NCBI GenBank assembly: GCA_027064085.1
Contig: JAMOQH010000172.1
Span: forward strand, 1 to 64,000
Direction: 5' to 3'
Length of the DNA stretch: 64,000 bases
From: a bacterium
GTDB taxonomy: Bacteria > UBP6 > JAFGXH01
The notes under the pieces were generated by a model. That model did no database searches, was not told the DNA's origin, and saw nothing but the letters and a program-made list of their open reading frames with translations. Shown piece by piece: positions 52,663 to 60,774 of this stretch. How positions within the stretch are numbered: position 1 is the first letter of the stretch; each line of letters begins with the position of its first letter. The position numbers were made by a program, and so were the translations under genes.

Positions 52663-53277
52663 ATGAACATTTTATTAACTATAGTTGGTATTTTTTCTTT
52701 TTTATTGATTATCTCCTGTGGTGATAGTTCAAAAACTGAATCTAAAAAAGAGTGTAACCCTAAATGTAATACATGGCAAATTTGTGATAGTAGTCAAAAA
52801 TGTATTCTTTTAGCGGGAAGGTGTTCTGATGACTTAGATTGCAAAGATAATACGGAGAATAAAACTATTTGTGATTTAAGTAAACATGAATGCATAGAAA
52901 AAGTTTTGACATGTAATGAAAATAAAAAAGCATCTGATTTTAAATTAGCTAAAGATGAATGTGGTGAATTAACCAAATGCGATGATAGTTATGATTGTGC
53001 TGATAATCAAAGATGTGAAAATTTATTTATAGAAGGTGATACAAATAATTACACTCAACCATGTTGTATTGAAGGTTTAAGAGGCTGTAAAAAAGTTGGT
53101 GAGCCTTGTGAAAATGAATTTGATTGTGAAAGTGGTTTATGTATAGCTCGAGGAGATGATGAACAACACTATTGTTCTAAAAAATGTGAGCCAGAAGATA
53201 ATGATTGTCCTAATCCTATTACTGAGTGTGCTGATTTATGGGTCTTAAATGCTTGTGTTGTGCCTAAATCCAAATAA
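52663..53277 (+). CDS. Cys-rich lipoprotein
   Basis: 204 residues with lipobox LIISC (Cys19) and more than 20 further Cys. Residues 31-77 carry the C-x-P-x-C-x2-WQ-x-C ... GRC-x4-DC module also found in the lipoproteins at 36991-39429 and 63089 onwards. The second half repeats short C-x4-DC units (CDDSYDC, CENEFDC). This spacing predicts small disulfide-knotted domains outside the cytoplasm. It begins two bases after the FeMo-type gene, in a tightly packed unit with glyQ. Function unknown. Confidence 0.8.
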   Translation: MNILLTIVGIFSFLLIISCGDSSKTESKKECNPKCNTWQICDSSQKCILLAGRCSDDLDCKDNTENKTICDLSKHECIEKVLTCNENKKASDFKLAKDECGELTKCDDSYDCADNQRCENLFIEGDTNNYTQPCCIEGLRGCKKVGEPCENEFDCESGLCIARGDDEQHYCSKKCEPEDNDCPNPITECADLWVLNACVVPKSK

Positions 53278-53330
53278 TGTTAAATTAATAAAATTTATTA
53301 TATCCAATTTGAAAATTTCTAGGAGTTAAA

Positions 53331-55202
53331 ATGTTACCTTTATATAAAGAATACGATGTAATTGTTGTTGGTGCAGGTCATGCAGGAGTTGAAGCTGCTC
53401 TTATTTCTGCTAAAATGGGAGTAAAAACACTACTTCTAACAATAAATTTAGATACTATCGCTTTAATGCCATGTAATCCTGCTATCGGCGGGATAGGAAA
53501 AGGACAATTAGTGAAAGAAATTGATGCTCTCGGTGGAGAAATGGCAAAGGCTATAGATAAAACGGGTATTCAATTTAGAATTCTTAATGAAAAAAAAGGT
53601 CCTGCAGTGAGGTCTTCAAGAGCTCAAGCTGATAAGCAGTTATATAGATTATACATGAAGTCTATTGTTGAAAACCAAGAAAATTTAGATGTCAAACAAG
53701 ATAGAGTTAGTGATATAATAATAGAAAATACTAAAATAAAAGGAATTAAAACCTCTTTGGGTATCACTTTTAAAGCTAAGACAGTTATATTAACAACAGG
53801 GACATTTTTAAAAGGTTTGATTCATATTGGACGAAATAACTTTTCGGGAGGAAGAACGGGGGAATTACCTGCAAATAAACTTTCTGATTCTTTAAGTTTT
53901 TATGGATTAGACATAGGAAGATTAAAAACAGGGACAACTCCTCGTTTAGATGCTAGAACTATAGATTTTTCAAAGCTGCAAGAACAAAAGGGAGATATTA
54001 ATCCTCAACCATTTTCATTTTATACAAAAAGTGTTAATCAAAAACAAATTTCTTGTTTTATAACTTATACTAATCCTTTAACTCATGAATTAATTAGTAA
54101 TGATTTAGATAATTCACCACTTTTTGCAGGAATAATAAAAGGAGTTGGCCCTAGATATTGCCCTTCTATTGAAGATAAAGTAGTTAGATTTCCAGAAAAG
54201 GAAAAACATCAGGTGTTTTTAGAGCCTGAAGGTTATAATACAAGAGAAATTTATCCAAATGGGCTTTCTACATCTTTACCCTATGAAACTCAAATAAAAT
54301 ACTTAAGATCTGTTTCTGGGCTTGAGAAAGTAGAAATAATGAGGCCTGGTTATGCCATAGAATATGATTATGTTGATCCTCGTCAATTAAAACATAATTT
54401 TGAAACAAAAACTGTTTCAGGGTTGTTTTTAGCTGGACAAATAAATGGAACTAGTGGTTATGAAGAAGCAGGGGCTCAAGGTATTATGGCGGGCATTAAC
54501 GCAGCCTTAAAAGTAAAGGGGGAAGATTCTTTTATTTTAGGAAGAGAAGAAGCATATATTGGTGTTATGATAGATGACTTAGTAACAAAAGGTTTAGATG
54601 AACCATATAGAATGTTTACTTCAAGGGCTGAGCATAGGCTTTTACTAAGAGAAGATAATACTATATTTAGATTATATAAACATAGTTATAGATTAGGTTT
54701 AATGACTAAAGAAACTTATGAGTATGTAACATCTTTAGAAGAAAATATTAAAAACATTGAAAATACCCTCAAATCTGAAAAGATTAATCCAACTAAAGAA
54801 AATATTACATATTTTAAAGATAATAACTTTGGAGATTTAGGAACAGTTACCTTTTTAGATAGATTCTTAAGGAGGGGGAATATAAAGTTTGATGATATAG
54901 CTAAGTTTTCTTCTATAAATGTTGATGATATTAGCGATTTAGTTAAAAAACAAGTTGAAATCGATGTTAAATATGAGGGGTATATTAAAAGAGAATTAGA
55001 GGAAATTGCAAGAAATAAGAAAGTTGAAAATATTAAAATTCCAGAATCTTTAGATATTAAAAGTTTAAATTCATTAACTACAGAAGTAAAAGAGAAGTTA
55101 TTAAATAGAAAACCTCAGACAATTGGTCAGGCTATGAGATTACCAGGAATAACACCTGCAGCTATATCTGTTTTACTGATTGCAATAAAAAGAATTTCAT
55201 AA
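53331..55202 (+). CDS. mnmG: tRNA uridine-34 carboxymethylaminomethyl modification enzyme MnmG
   Basis: FAD enzyme that, with MnmE, installs the cmnm5 group at wobble U34. The N-terminal dinucleotide motif VVGAGHAGVEAAL is at residues about 12-24. Then come PCNPAIGGIGKG with its Cys, DKTGIQFRILNEKKGPAV, the second Cys region GPRYCPSIEDK, the GLFLAGQINGTSGYEEA landmark near residue 365, and GITPAAIS at the end. Length 623 is normal. AGGAG precedes the ATG; it sits 53 bases after the Cys-rich lipoprotein and may share its transcript. Confidence 0.97.
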   Translation: MLPLYKEYDVIVVGAGHAGVEAALISAKMGVKTLLLTINLDTIALMPCNPAIGGIGKGQLVKEIDALGGEMAKAIDKTGIQFRILNEKKGPAVRSSRAQADKQLYRLYMKSIVENQENLDVKQDRVSDIIIENTKIKGIKTSLGITFKAKTVILTTGTFLKGLIHIGRNNFSGGRTGELPANKLSDSLSFYGLDIGRLKTGTTPRLDARTIDFSKLQEQKGDINPQPFSFYTKSVNQKQISCFITYTNPLTHELISNDLDNSPLFAGIIKGVGPRYCPSIEDKVVRFPEKEKHQVFLEPEGYNTREIYPNGLSTSLPYETQIKYLRSVSGLEKVEIMRPGYAIEYDYVDPRQLKHNFETKTVSGLFLAGQINGTSGYEEAGAQGIMAGINAALKVKGEDSFILGREEAYIGVMIDDLVTKGLDEPYRMFTSRAEHRLLLREDNTIFRLYKHSYRLGLMTKETYEYVTSLEENIKNIENTLKSEKINPTKENITYFKDNNFGDLGTVTFLDRFLRRGNIKFDDIAKFSSINVDDISDLVKKQVEIDVKYEGYIKRELEEIARNKKVENIKIPESLDIKSLNSLTTEVKEKLLNRKPQTIGQAMRLPGITPAAISVLLIAIKRIS

Positions 55203-55268
55203 TTAGATAAACTATTTCACAATAACTATTAAATATTAATTAAATTATACAAAATGCTTATGTATAAA

Positions 55269-55282
55269 GGAAAAAATATTGC
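55269..55282 (+). promoter_or_regulatory. Sigma-54-like promoter of the pilin gene
   Basis: GG at 55269-55270 and GC at 55281-55282 are ten bases apart, the invariant spacing of -24/-12 elements; the -12 reads TTGCTT, near consensus, and the -24 reads AGGAAA, matching in its GG only. The start near 55294 precedes the pilin ribosome site TGAGGGG. Pilin control by PilR and sigma-54 is the rule in many proteobacteria. Confidence 0.55.
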
Positions 55283-55315
55283 TTGATATATTAGTGAGTT
55301 TTATTTGAGGGGATT

Positions 55316-55738
55316 ATGAAAAATACAAAAAAAGGATTTACATTAATTGAGATTATGATTGCTACTGCAATAATTGGGATACTCGCAGCAATAGCCGTTC
55401 CTGTTTATACGGGCTATACTGTTAAAGCTAAAATGTCTAAACTACAAGTACCCATGGAAGCAGTAAGTGGTTATTTAGATAGTTTAATTGCAGAAGGTAA
55501 AAATATAAAAACTGATGTTACTAAAATACCTGCAACAATTAGTAAACCATTTTCTGGAACAGGTTTAACTATTAAGGATGACTCTAATAAATACACTGTT
55601 GCTATCACTATGAACACAAAAAATACCTATACTATAGTTGGAACTATTTCTGATTATACAGGCTCATTAACATTAAAATGGGATGGAACAAATTTAACTA
55701 AAACAAAATCAGGTGATAAGTTTAGTTGGGTTAAGTAG
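55316..55738 (+). CDS. Type IV pilin (major-pilin-like)
   Basis: 140 residues. The prepilin leader MKNTKKG is cut before FTLIEIMIATAIIGILAAI, giving N-methylated Phe1 and Glu5 in the hydrophobic stem. The C-terminal head has beta-strands but no Cys, so the D-loop disulfide of many pilins is absent. The short leader and GFTLIE motif are diagnostic; being the main pilin (PilA) is likely from size and the sigma-54-like promoter, but minor pilins look similar. It sits 33 kb from pilBTSR and is convergent with the next gene, three bases apart. Confidence 0.88.
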   Translation: MKNTKKGFTLIEIMIATAIIGILAAIAVPVYTGYTVKAKMSKLQVPMEAVSGYLDSLIAEGKNIKTDVTKIPATISKPFSGTGLTIKDDSNKYTVAITMNTKNTYTIVGTISDYTGSLTLKWDGTNLTKTKSGDKFSWVK

Positions 55739-55741
55739 CTT

Positions 55742-57235
55742 TTAATATATAAAGTCTTCTGTTAAATTATTATTTTTTATTTTAATTAGTCCTAATTCAT
55801 TCATATAATTTAAATAGGTCATTAAATCACTTTTAATATTTTTTGCTCTGACATGTTTAAAGTTTGCTCTTTTAATAAAAAATTCAACTGCATCAATTGA
55901 TTTATTAAATTCTCTATAAGAATAGCCTGCAACTTTTCTTGGATTTTTATTTGTATAGTCTATAGCTTTTTCAAGCTCTTCTAGAAAAACTTTTACATGT
56001 TCTGGATAATTTTTTACAATTTCGCTTTTAAATATAATTCCTGCATTTGGTAATTCTTTTAAATCATTATGATATTTTTTCCAAATAGAGCCGTAATCAA
56101 AAAGTTCTTTTACATTTGGGTTTCCAAATAAAGAAAATGATGCTTCAGGTTCTCTTAATAAAGCTGTTTCAATTTCTTCATGAATAAGAGCTTTTGATAT
56201 GTCTTCAGGTCTACCAAAACCTTTTTTATCTTTAATGCCATACTCATAATTGAAATCTTCAGGGTTAATTCCAGACTTTTGCATTAAATATGAAGTTATT
56301 GCATAAGGAGGAGCCGCTTTTAGTAAAGGTAAATTTATATTTGTTCCCTTTAAACCTTCAAAAGAATCTACATTATATTTATTTGATAAAACTTTAAAAT
56401 TATCCCAAACATCAACTGATACTAATTTTAAATCTGTTCCTGTTGCAAATAATTTAGAAGAAGCAATAATTGCAGAAAATGAAATATCAGCCTTACCACT
56501 AACCATCCAACCTAAATGCTTTTCTGTTTCGTCCCATACTTTTATCTCTGTAAAATTAAAATATTCAGCAAGTTTTTTAGAGCGTTTCATTAATGAAAAT
56601 ATAGGTATTGCAATAGGTGTAGCTGCTTGTAATACAACATCTAGCCTTTTAACTGTACTGTTGGCATAAGGATTATCATCATGTTCACATTTTTCAACTT
56701 GATTAAGTTTTACTTCAAGAATTTTAGATCTATGAAAAAAGACATGATATTCATCATCTTTCTCTTTTATAGTATAATATTCAAAGCCTCTTGCTTCAAT
56801 AATAGGTAAGAGTGGTCTTGGCTCAAATGTTTGTATCAATTCAAAGCCATCTCCTTCTTTCAAAGTATCTGCTTTAGCCATAATTTCGTCAAATGGATCT
56901 TCTAAACTTTTTCTTACATCAAGTATTTCAAAGCTTTTACCAAGCATCCATTCTGGTAATTCTTTTGGTTTTTCCTCATTAACTTCTTCTGTTAAATTAT
57001 CTAATTCAGATTTATATTCTCCTTCTCCAACTGTTGTATTTATAAATTGTAGTAGTTCATTAATATCTTCTTTAGCAACACGAGCGACATCTTTGATTTT
57101 TGCCCATTTAGATACGACTTTAAATAAAACAGGGTTATTTAATCTTTTAAACCTTGAGTTTCTTTCAACAAGTTTCTCTCTTAGTTCTGGATATTTTTCT
57201 AAAAGACTTGCTATTTTATCATTTTTACTAATCAT
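55742..57235 (-). CDS. DUF1858-DUF2249-NMT1-type solute-binding fusion, cytoplasmic
   Basis: 497 residues without a signal peptide. Residues about 1-62 match DUF1858 (ISKNDKIASLLEKYPELREK), a small helical domain shared with ScdA-type proteins. Residues about 95-170 match DUF2249 (FEILDVRKSLEDPFDEIM, FEPRPLLPIIEARGFEY), a TusA-like fold. From about 200 a type-2 periplasmic-binding fold of the NMT1/SsuA kind follows (AATPIAIPIFSL, GKADISFSAI, FEGLKGTNINL, EPEASFSLFG). Binding proteins of this type are normally exported, so a cytoplasmic fusion is unusual. ATG 57235 follows GGAGG. The promoter is full consensus. Confidence 0.8.
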   Translation of the reverse strand: MISKNDKIASLLEKYPELREKLVERNSRFKRLNNPVLFKVVSKWAKIKDVARVAKEDINELLQFINTTVGEGEYKSELDNLTEEVNEEKPKELPEWMLGKSFEILDVRKSLEDPFDEIMAKADTLKEGDGFELIQTFEPRPLLPIIEARGFEYYTIKEKDDEYHVFFHRSKILEVKLNQVEKCEHDDNPYANSTVKRLDVVLQAATPIAIPIFSLMKRSKKLAEYFNFTEIKVWDETEKHLGWMVSGKADISFSAIIASSKLFATGTDLKLVSVDVWDNFKVLSNKYNVDSFEGLKGTNINLPLLKAAPPYAITSYLMQKSGINPEDFNYEYGIKDKKGFGRPEDISKALIHEEIETALLREPEASFSLFGNPNVKELFDYGSIWKKYHNDLKELPNAGIIFKSEIVKNYPEHVKVFLEELEKAIDYTNKNPRKVAGYSYREFNKSIDAVEFFIKRANFKHVRAKNIKSDLMTYLNYMNELGLIKIKNNNLTEDFIY

Positions 57236-57286
57236 TCTTCCTCCAAATAATAAATTCAATGAATAATGAAATCCATTTTCAATATT

Positions 57287-57315
57287 ATTATAGTTACTAA
57301 AAGTTAAATGTCAAG
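57287..57315 (-). promoter_or_regulatory. Full-consensus sigma-70 promoter of the fusion gene
   Basis: Minus-strand TTGACA (57315-57310), 17 bp, TATAAT (57292-57287). It is the best promoter match in the window, with a leader of about 45 bases. Confidence 0.7.
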
Positions 57316-57351
57316 TAAATTTGTAGGGATTCCTTATTTTAACAGATTTCT

Positions 57352-57380
57352 TGACCTTTTAGTAAAAATAAATTAAACTT
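57352..57380 (+). promoter_or_regulatory. Probable promoter of the lipase-like gene
   Basis: TTGACC (57352-57357), 17 bp, TAAACT (57375-57380). A TATAAT at 57381-57386 is a better -10 but has no -35 at proper distance. Confidence 0.4.
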
Positions 57381-57410
57381 ATAATAACAGCGTTATCTTT
57401 GGAGGATATC

Positions 57411-58391
57411 ATGGGCGAAAGAAAAGTGTTAAGTTTAAGAAATCATAGCAAAAAACCAAGTGATGAAGCTACTCGTAAAAAAGAAAGACTCTCTAACTTA
57501 AGATTATTTGCTTCTGCCTATGCCGAGGGATACTATATTATTCAAAATTTATTAGATCATATAATTGACTTTGGAGAAACAAGTTTAATGGGACAAAAAT
57601 ATCTTCCCTCAAGAATGAAGGAATATAAAGGACAAAAGAAACTAGCTTTTTTGTATCATGGATACTTCCAAGGTACAGTTGGATATGAAAGACTAGAGAG
57701 AATCTTAGAGTCTGAATTATTTAATATTTTTGCAATCTCAGGTACTTATCAGCCATATAGTCAGGATATTAGAAAATCTGCAGAATATGAAATGAGAGTT
57801 CTAGAATGGGTTTTGAATAATACTGATGTAGAGGAGGTCTATCTAATAGGGCATTCACAAGGAGGTCTTGTGGTTAGATATATGATTCAATTTTTAGGTG
57901 CAGATAAATATATTGATAAAGCTATATTTTTATCTACTCCTCATAGAGGTACAAGGTTAGCTTATGGTAGCAATATAAATAAATTTCCAATGAAAATTTT
58001 GAGTAGGATTTTACCGAATTTTCCGTCAATCGAGGGAGAAAGTGCAAAACAAATGAGGCCTAATAGTCAGTTTATAAGAAGATTGAACTCTAAAAATTTA
58101 CCGAAAGGTGTTGATTATACTTCAATTTATACATATATTGACCCCGTTGTTTGGCCTTCATCAAGTGCAAGGCTTCCATATAGAGAAGCAAATAATATTT
58201 TACTTAGAAAGATAGGGCATATGCAAACTTTATACGATTTTCAAGCAATTGAGTTAATATTAAAAACTGTTTTACTTGGTCAGCCGTTTAGTGATGCTTA
58301 TAAAAAGGGTGCTCATAAATCTGGTGAATTATTTGAGAAAAGACATATTAATAGAGGTGGTTCAGAAATTAATGAATTTGTAACTTACTAG
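57411..58391 (+). CDS. Alpha/beta hydrolase, lipase or thioesterase type
   Basis: 326 residues, apparently cytoplasmic. The nucleophile elbow GHSQGG (Ser near residue 155, in VYLIGHSQGGLVVRYM) is followed by STPHRGTRLA, the pattern of PGAP1/EstA-like lipases and thioesterases. An Asp in TYIDPVVWP and the His in IGHMQTLYD complete a plausible triad, and AFLYHGYFQGT near residue 83 supplies the oxyanion region. Substrate is not predictable beyond an ester. GGAGG precedes ATG 57411; a longer in-frame start adds four residues. Confidence 0.85.
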   Translation: MGERKVLSLRNHSKKPSDEATRKKERLSNLRLFASAYAEGYYIIQNLLDHIIDFGETSLMGQKYLPSRMKEYKGQKKLAFLYHGYFQGTVGYERLERILESELFNIFAISGTYQPYSQDIRKSAEYEMRVLEWVLNNTDVEEVYLIGHSQGGLVVRYMIQFLGADKYIDKAIFLSTPHRGTRLAYGSNINKFPMKILSRILPNFPSIEGESAKQMRPNSQFIRRLNSKNLPKGVDYTSIYTYIDPVVWPSSSARLPYREANNILLRKIGHMQTLYDFQAIELILKTVLLGQPFSDAYKKGAHKSGELFEKRHINRGGSEINEFVTY

Positions 58392-58413
58392 TGATAAATA
58401 GAAGAGGTTAAAT

Positions 58414-60696
58414 ATGAAAGAATTATTGGTTTTATTGGTTTTGCTTTGCTCAGTTTCTTTATTAGCAAAGGAAAAGACTGTTTTACTATATGAATTAAAT
58501 GATAGTAAAATTTCTAAATATGGGGATAAGATATTGACTCCATATACTTATGGGGTTAAACAAAAAAATACAGAAATTAAAAATTATATCGAAATATTTA
58601 AATTTTTAGCATTAAAAAAAGATAATCTTTATGGAAATACTGAAGTTGTTGATACTCCAGATACTCAAAAAAAATTATTAACAGATGGGGTAATTACTAT
58701 AAAATTAAGTAAAAGAGCTATCAAGAATTTTTTAGAAGTCTCTTCCGAAGTTACATATTCTCTAACAGAGAATGGAGTAAAGGGGGTACTATTTTTAAAT
58801 GCCCCAATAAAGAAAGAGAAAGTATTTAAAAGATCAGATATTCCTTTCACATCATTTGTGCTTTTAATACCATATTTTAATGTATTGCCTCCAAATAATT
58901 TAACAACAGGTTTTATTAAACTTAACAATGGTAAAATATTACAAGCAGAAGATTTTTATAAAAAAATAAAAAAAGGTGATAAAAAAATTAATAGAATGAT
59001 TGTTGAACTAATAAAAAATGGGGAAAAAAAATTAAAAATAAATGCAATGAAAGCATTACCATACACTAAAATAAGAAATATTGAAAAGTTGCTTATTCCA
59101 AATTTAGATGATAAAGATAATGAAATTGTTCTTGCTGCTCTAGATGGATTAATTGGAGGCAAGAGTATAAAATTATTAAAGAAACTAGATGAATTATTAA
59201 AAAATAATGAAGATGATTTAATTAAGCTTAATTCTGCTAAAACTTTGATTGCATCAGGAAATAAAAAGTTTATTATATCTGGTTTGAAGTATTTTTTAAA
59301 CTCTAATGATATTAGTGCTAAAAAAAATGCAATAAAATCAATATCAAAATATAAAAATAGTGAAGAAATTTTATTAATGATGTTAGATGATAAAAGTACA
59401 ACTATTAAATTAACTGTTTTAGAGTATTTAAAAACAGCCAAAATAAAACAATCTTTTGAAAAGTTTAAAACATTACTAAGCGATAAGTCTTCTAAAGTAA
59501 GGCTTCTTGCATCTAATATATTATTGACCAATAAGGATTACAAAAAGTTTGGTTTATATTATCAGCTTGAATCAAATTATGCTAAACTTTCTCTACGAGC
59601 AGCGTTTGAACTTAAAAAATATAAAAATAAAGAAACCGTGAATAACTTAATTACATGTATTGACAAATGTGAATCTGATAAAGCTGCTTATGAAGCAGCA
59701 AAAACTTTGCTTAGCTTTAAAGAAAAAGCTGCTATAGTTCCATTTTTTAAAAGATTGGAAGAAACTCCTAATAAAGAAGCTAATCAGATGATAGCTCCAT
59801 TTTTAAAATTATTATCTAAAAAAGAATTATTGTTAAAGTTAAAAGAAAATAAAGTTAAAGTATTAAGTAAAGAAATTATTAAAAACCTTGGAATTACCAA
59901 TAAAGCAACAAAAGATAATAAAGTTGTTAATGTTATCGCACCTTTTCTTGATTCAAAAGATAAAAACATAAAAATTGAAACAGTTAAAGCTCTTTCTCTT
60001 ATTTCAGGAGATAAAGCTCTTGAGTTTGTGTTAAAAATATCTAAGGATGAATCAGAAGAAGTTAGAAATCAGATTTTATTAATGGCAAGCAATTATAAAA
60101 AAGAACAGATTAAATCCTTACTTTTAGAATATTTAAATGATACAAGTGATGATATTCGTATTAAAGCAATGGATTTAATTATTAAATTTAACATAGAGGA
60201 TGCTGTGCCACTATTAAAACAGTATACCTCTTCATCAATAAAAAAAGTTAAATTAAAAGCACTAGAAACTTTAATTTCTATTAGTAATAAAATAAGTGGG
60301 GAAATGGAAGAACAATTTCAAACCTTATTAGATCAGGATGATGATGAAATTAGAGTCTGGGCAATTTATGGATTAGCTAAAACAGCTAAAAAACCTAATT
60401 TACCATTTATCACGCCTTATGGAAGTAGTGACTTGGCAAAAGTAAGGAGAGCTGTTATGTATGCCGTTGGAGTATTAGATGATGAAAATAATAGTAAAAT
60501 AGATATGGTTTATGGCGGGCTTGAAGATGATGATTTAAGTGTGAGATTAGAGGCTGCAAAAGCTCTTGAAAAAATTGGTCAAAAATCAGATTCTGAAAAA
60601 ATAAAAAATATTATTCCTAAAATTAAAGGTAAAAAAGTTCAAGAAATTCTTCAAAGAGCTATTAATACCATAAAAAATAGAACATCAGAAGATTAA
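58414..60696 (+). CDS. Exported HEAT-repeat protein
   Basis: 760 residues. A signal peptide (LLVLLVLLCSVSLLAK) precedes about 130 residues of unrecognised sequence, then from about residue 155 to the end a long run of HEAT-type two-helix repeats of about 30 residues (for example LIPNLDDKDNEIVLAALDGL, DDDLSVRLEAAKALEKIG). Such solenoids are protein-binding scaffolds. It is probably periplasmic. It lies 22 bases after the hydrolase with GAAGAGG, so the two may be co-transcribed. No enzyme domain was seen. Confidence 0.82.
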   Translation: MKELLVLLVLLCSVSLLAKEKTVLLYELNDSKISKYGDKILTPYTYGVKQKNTEIKNYIEIFKFLALKKDNLYGNTEVVDTPDTQKKLLTDGVITIKLSKRAIKNFLEVSSEVTYSLTENGVKGVLFLNAPIKKEKVFKRSDIPFTSFVLLIPYFNVLPPNNLTTGFIKLNNGKILQAEDFYKKIKKGDKKINRMIVELIKNGEKKLKINAMKALPYTKIRNIEKLLIPNLDDKDNEIVLAALDGLIGGKSIKLLKKLDELLKNNEDDLIKLNSAKTLIASGNKKFIISGLKYFLNSNDISAKKNAIKSISKYKNSEEILLMMLDDKSTTIKLTVLEYLKTAKIKQSFEKFKTLLSDKSSKVRLLASNILLTNKDYKKFGLYYQLESNYAKLSLRAAFELKKYKNKETVNNLITCIDKCESDKAAYEAAKTLLSFKEKAAIVPFFKRLEETPNKEANQMIAPFLKLLSKKELLLKLKENKVKVLSKEIIKNLGITNKATKDNKVVNVIAPFLDSKDKNIKIETVKALSLISGDKALEFVLKISKDESEEVRNQILLMASNYKKEQIKSLLLEYLNDTSDDIRIKAMDLIIKFNIEDAVPLLKQYTSSSIKKVKLKALETLISISNKISGEMEEQFQTLLDQDDDEIRVWAIYGLAKTAKKPNLPFITPYGSSDLAKVRRAVMYAVGVLDDENNSKIDMVYGGLEDDDLSVRLEAAKALEKIGQKSDSEKIKNIIPKIKGKKVQEILQRAINTIKNRTSED

Positions 60697-60720
60697 TTTT
60701 AAAAATAAAATAAGATAAAC

Positions 60721-60749
60721 TTGAATTTTTTTAATAAACAACTTATAAT
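60721..60749 (+). promoter_or_regulatory. Sigma-70 promoter of the ASH/YfaP lipoprotein
   Basis: TTGAAT (60721-60726), 17 bp, perfect TATAAT (60744-60749), with a leader of about 20 bases containing GGGGA before ATG 60775. Confidence 0.6.
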
Positions 60750-60774
60750 AGTAAGATATTTTTGTGGGGACTAT

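Noticed and set aside
58956-59531. Open frame of about 190 codons on the minus strand within the HEAT-repeat gene
   Set aside because: The repetitive Lys/Leu/Asp codons of the real gene yield stop-free antisense rich in Phe, Leu and Ser; there is no start signal.
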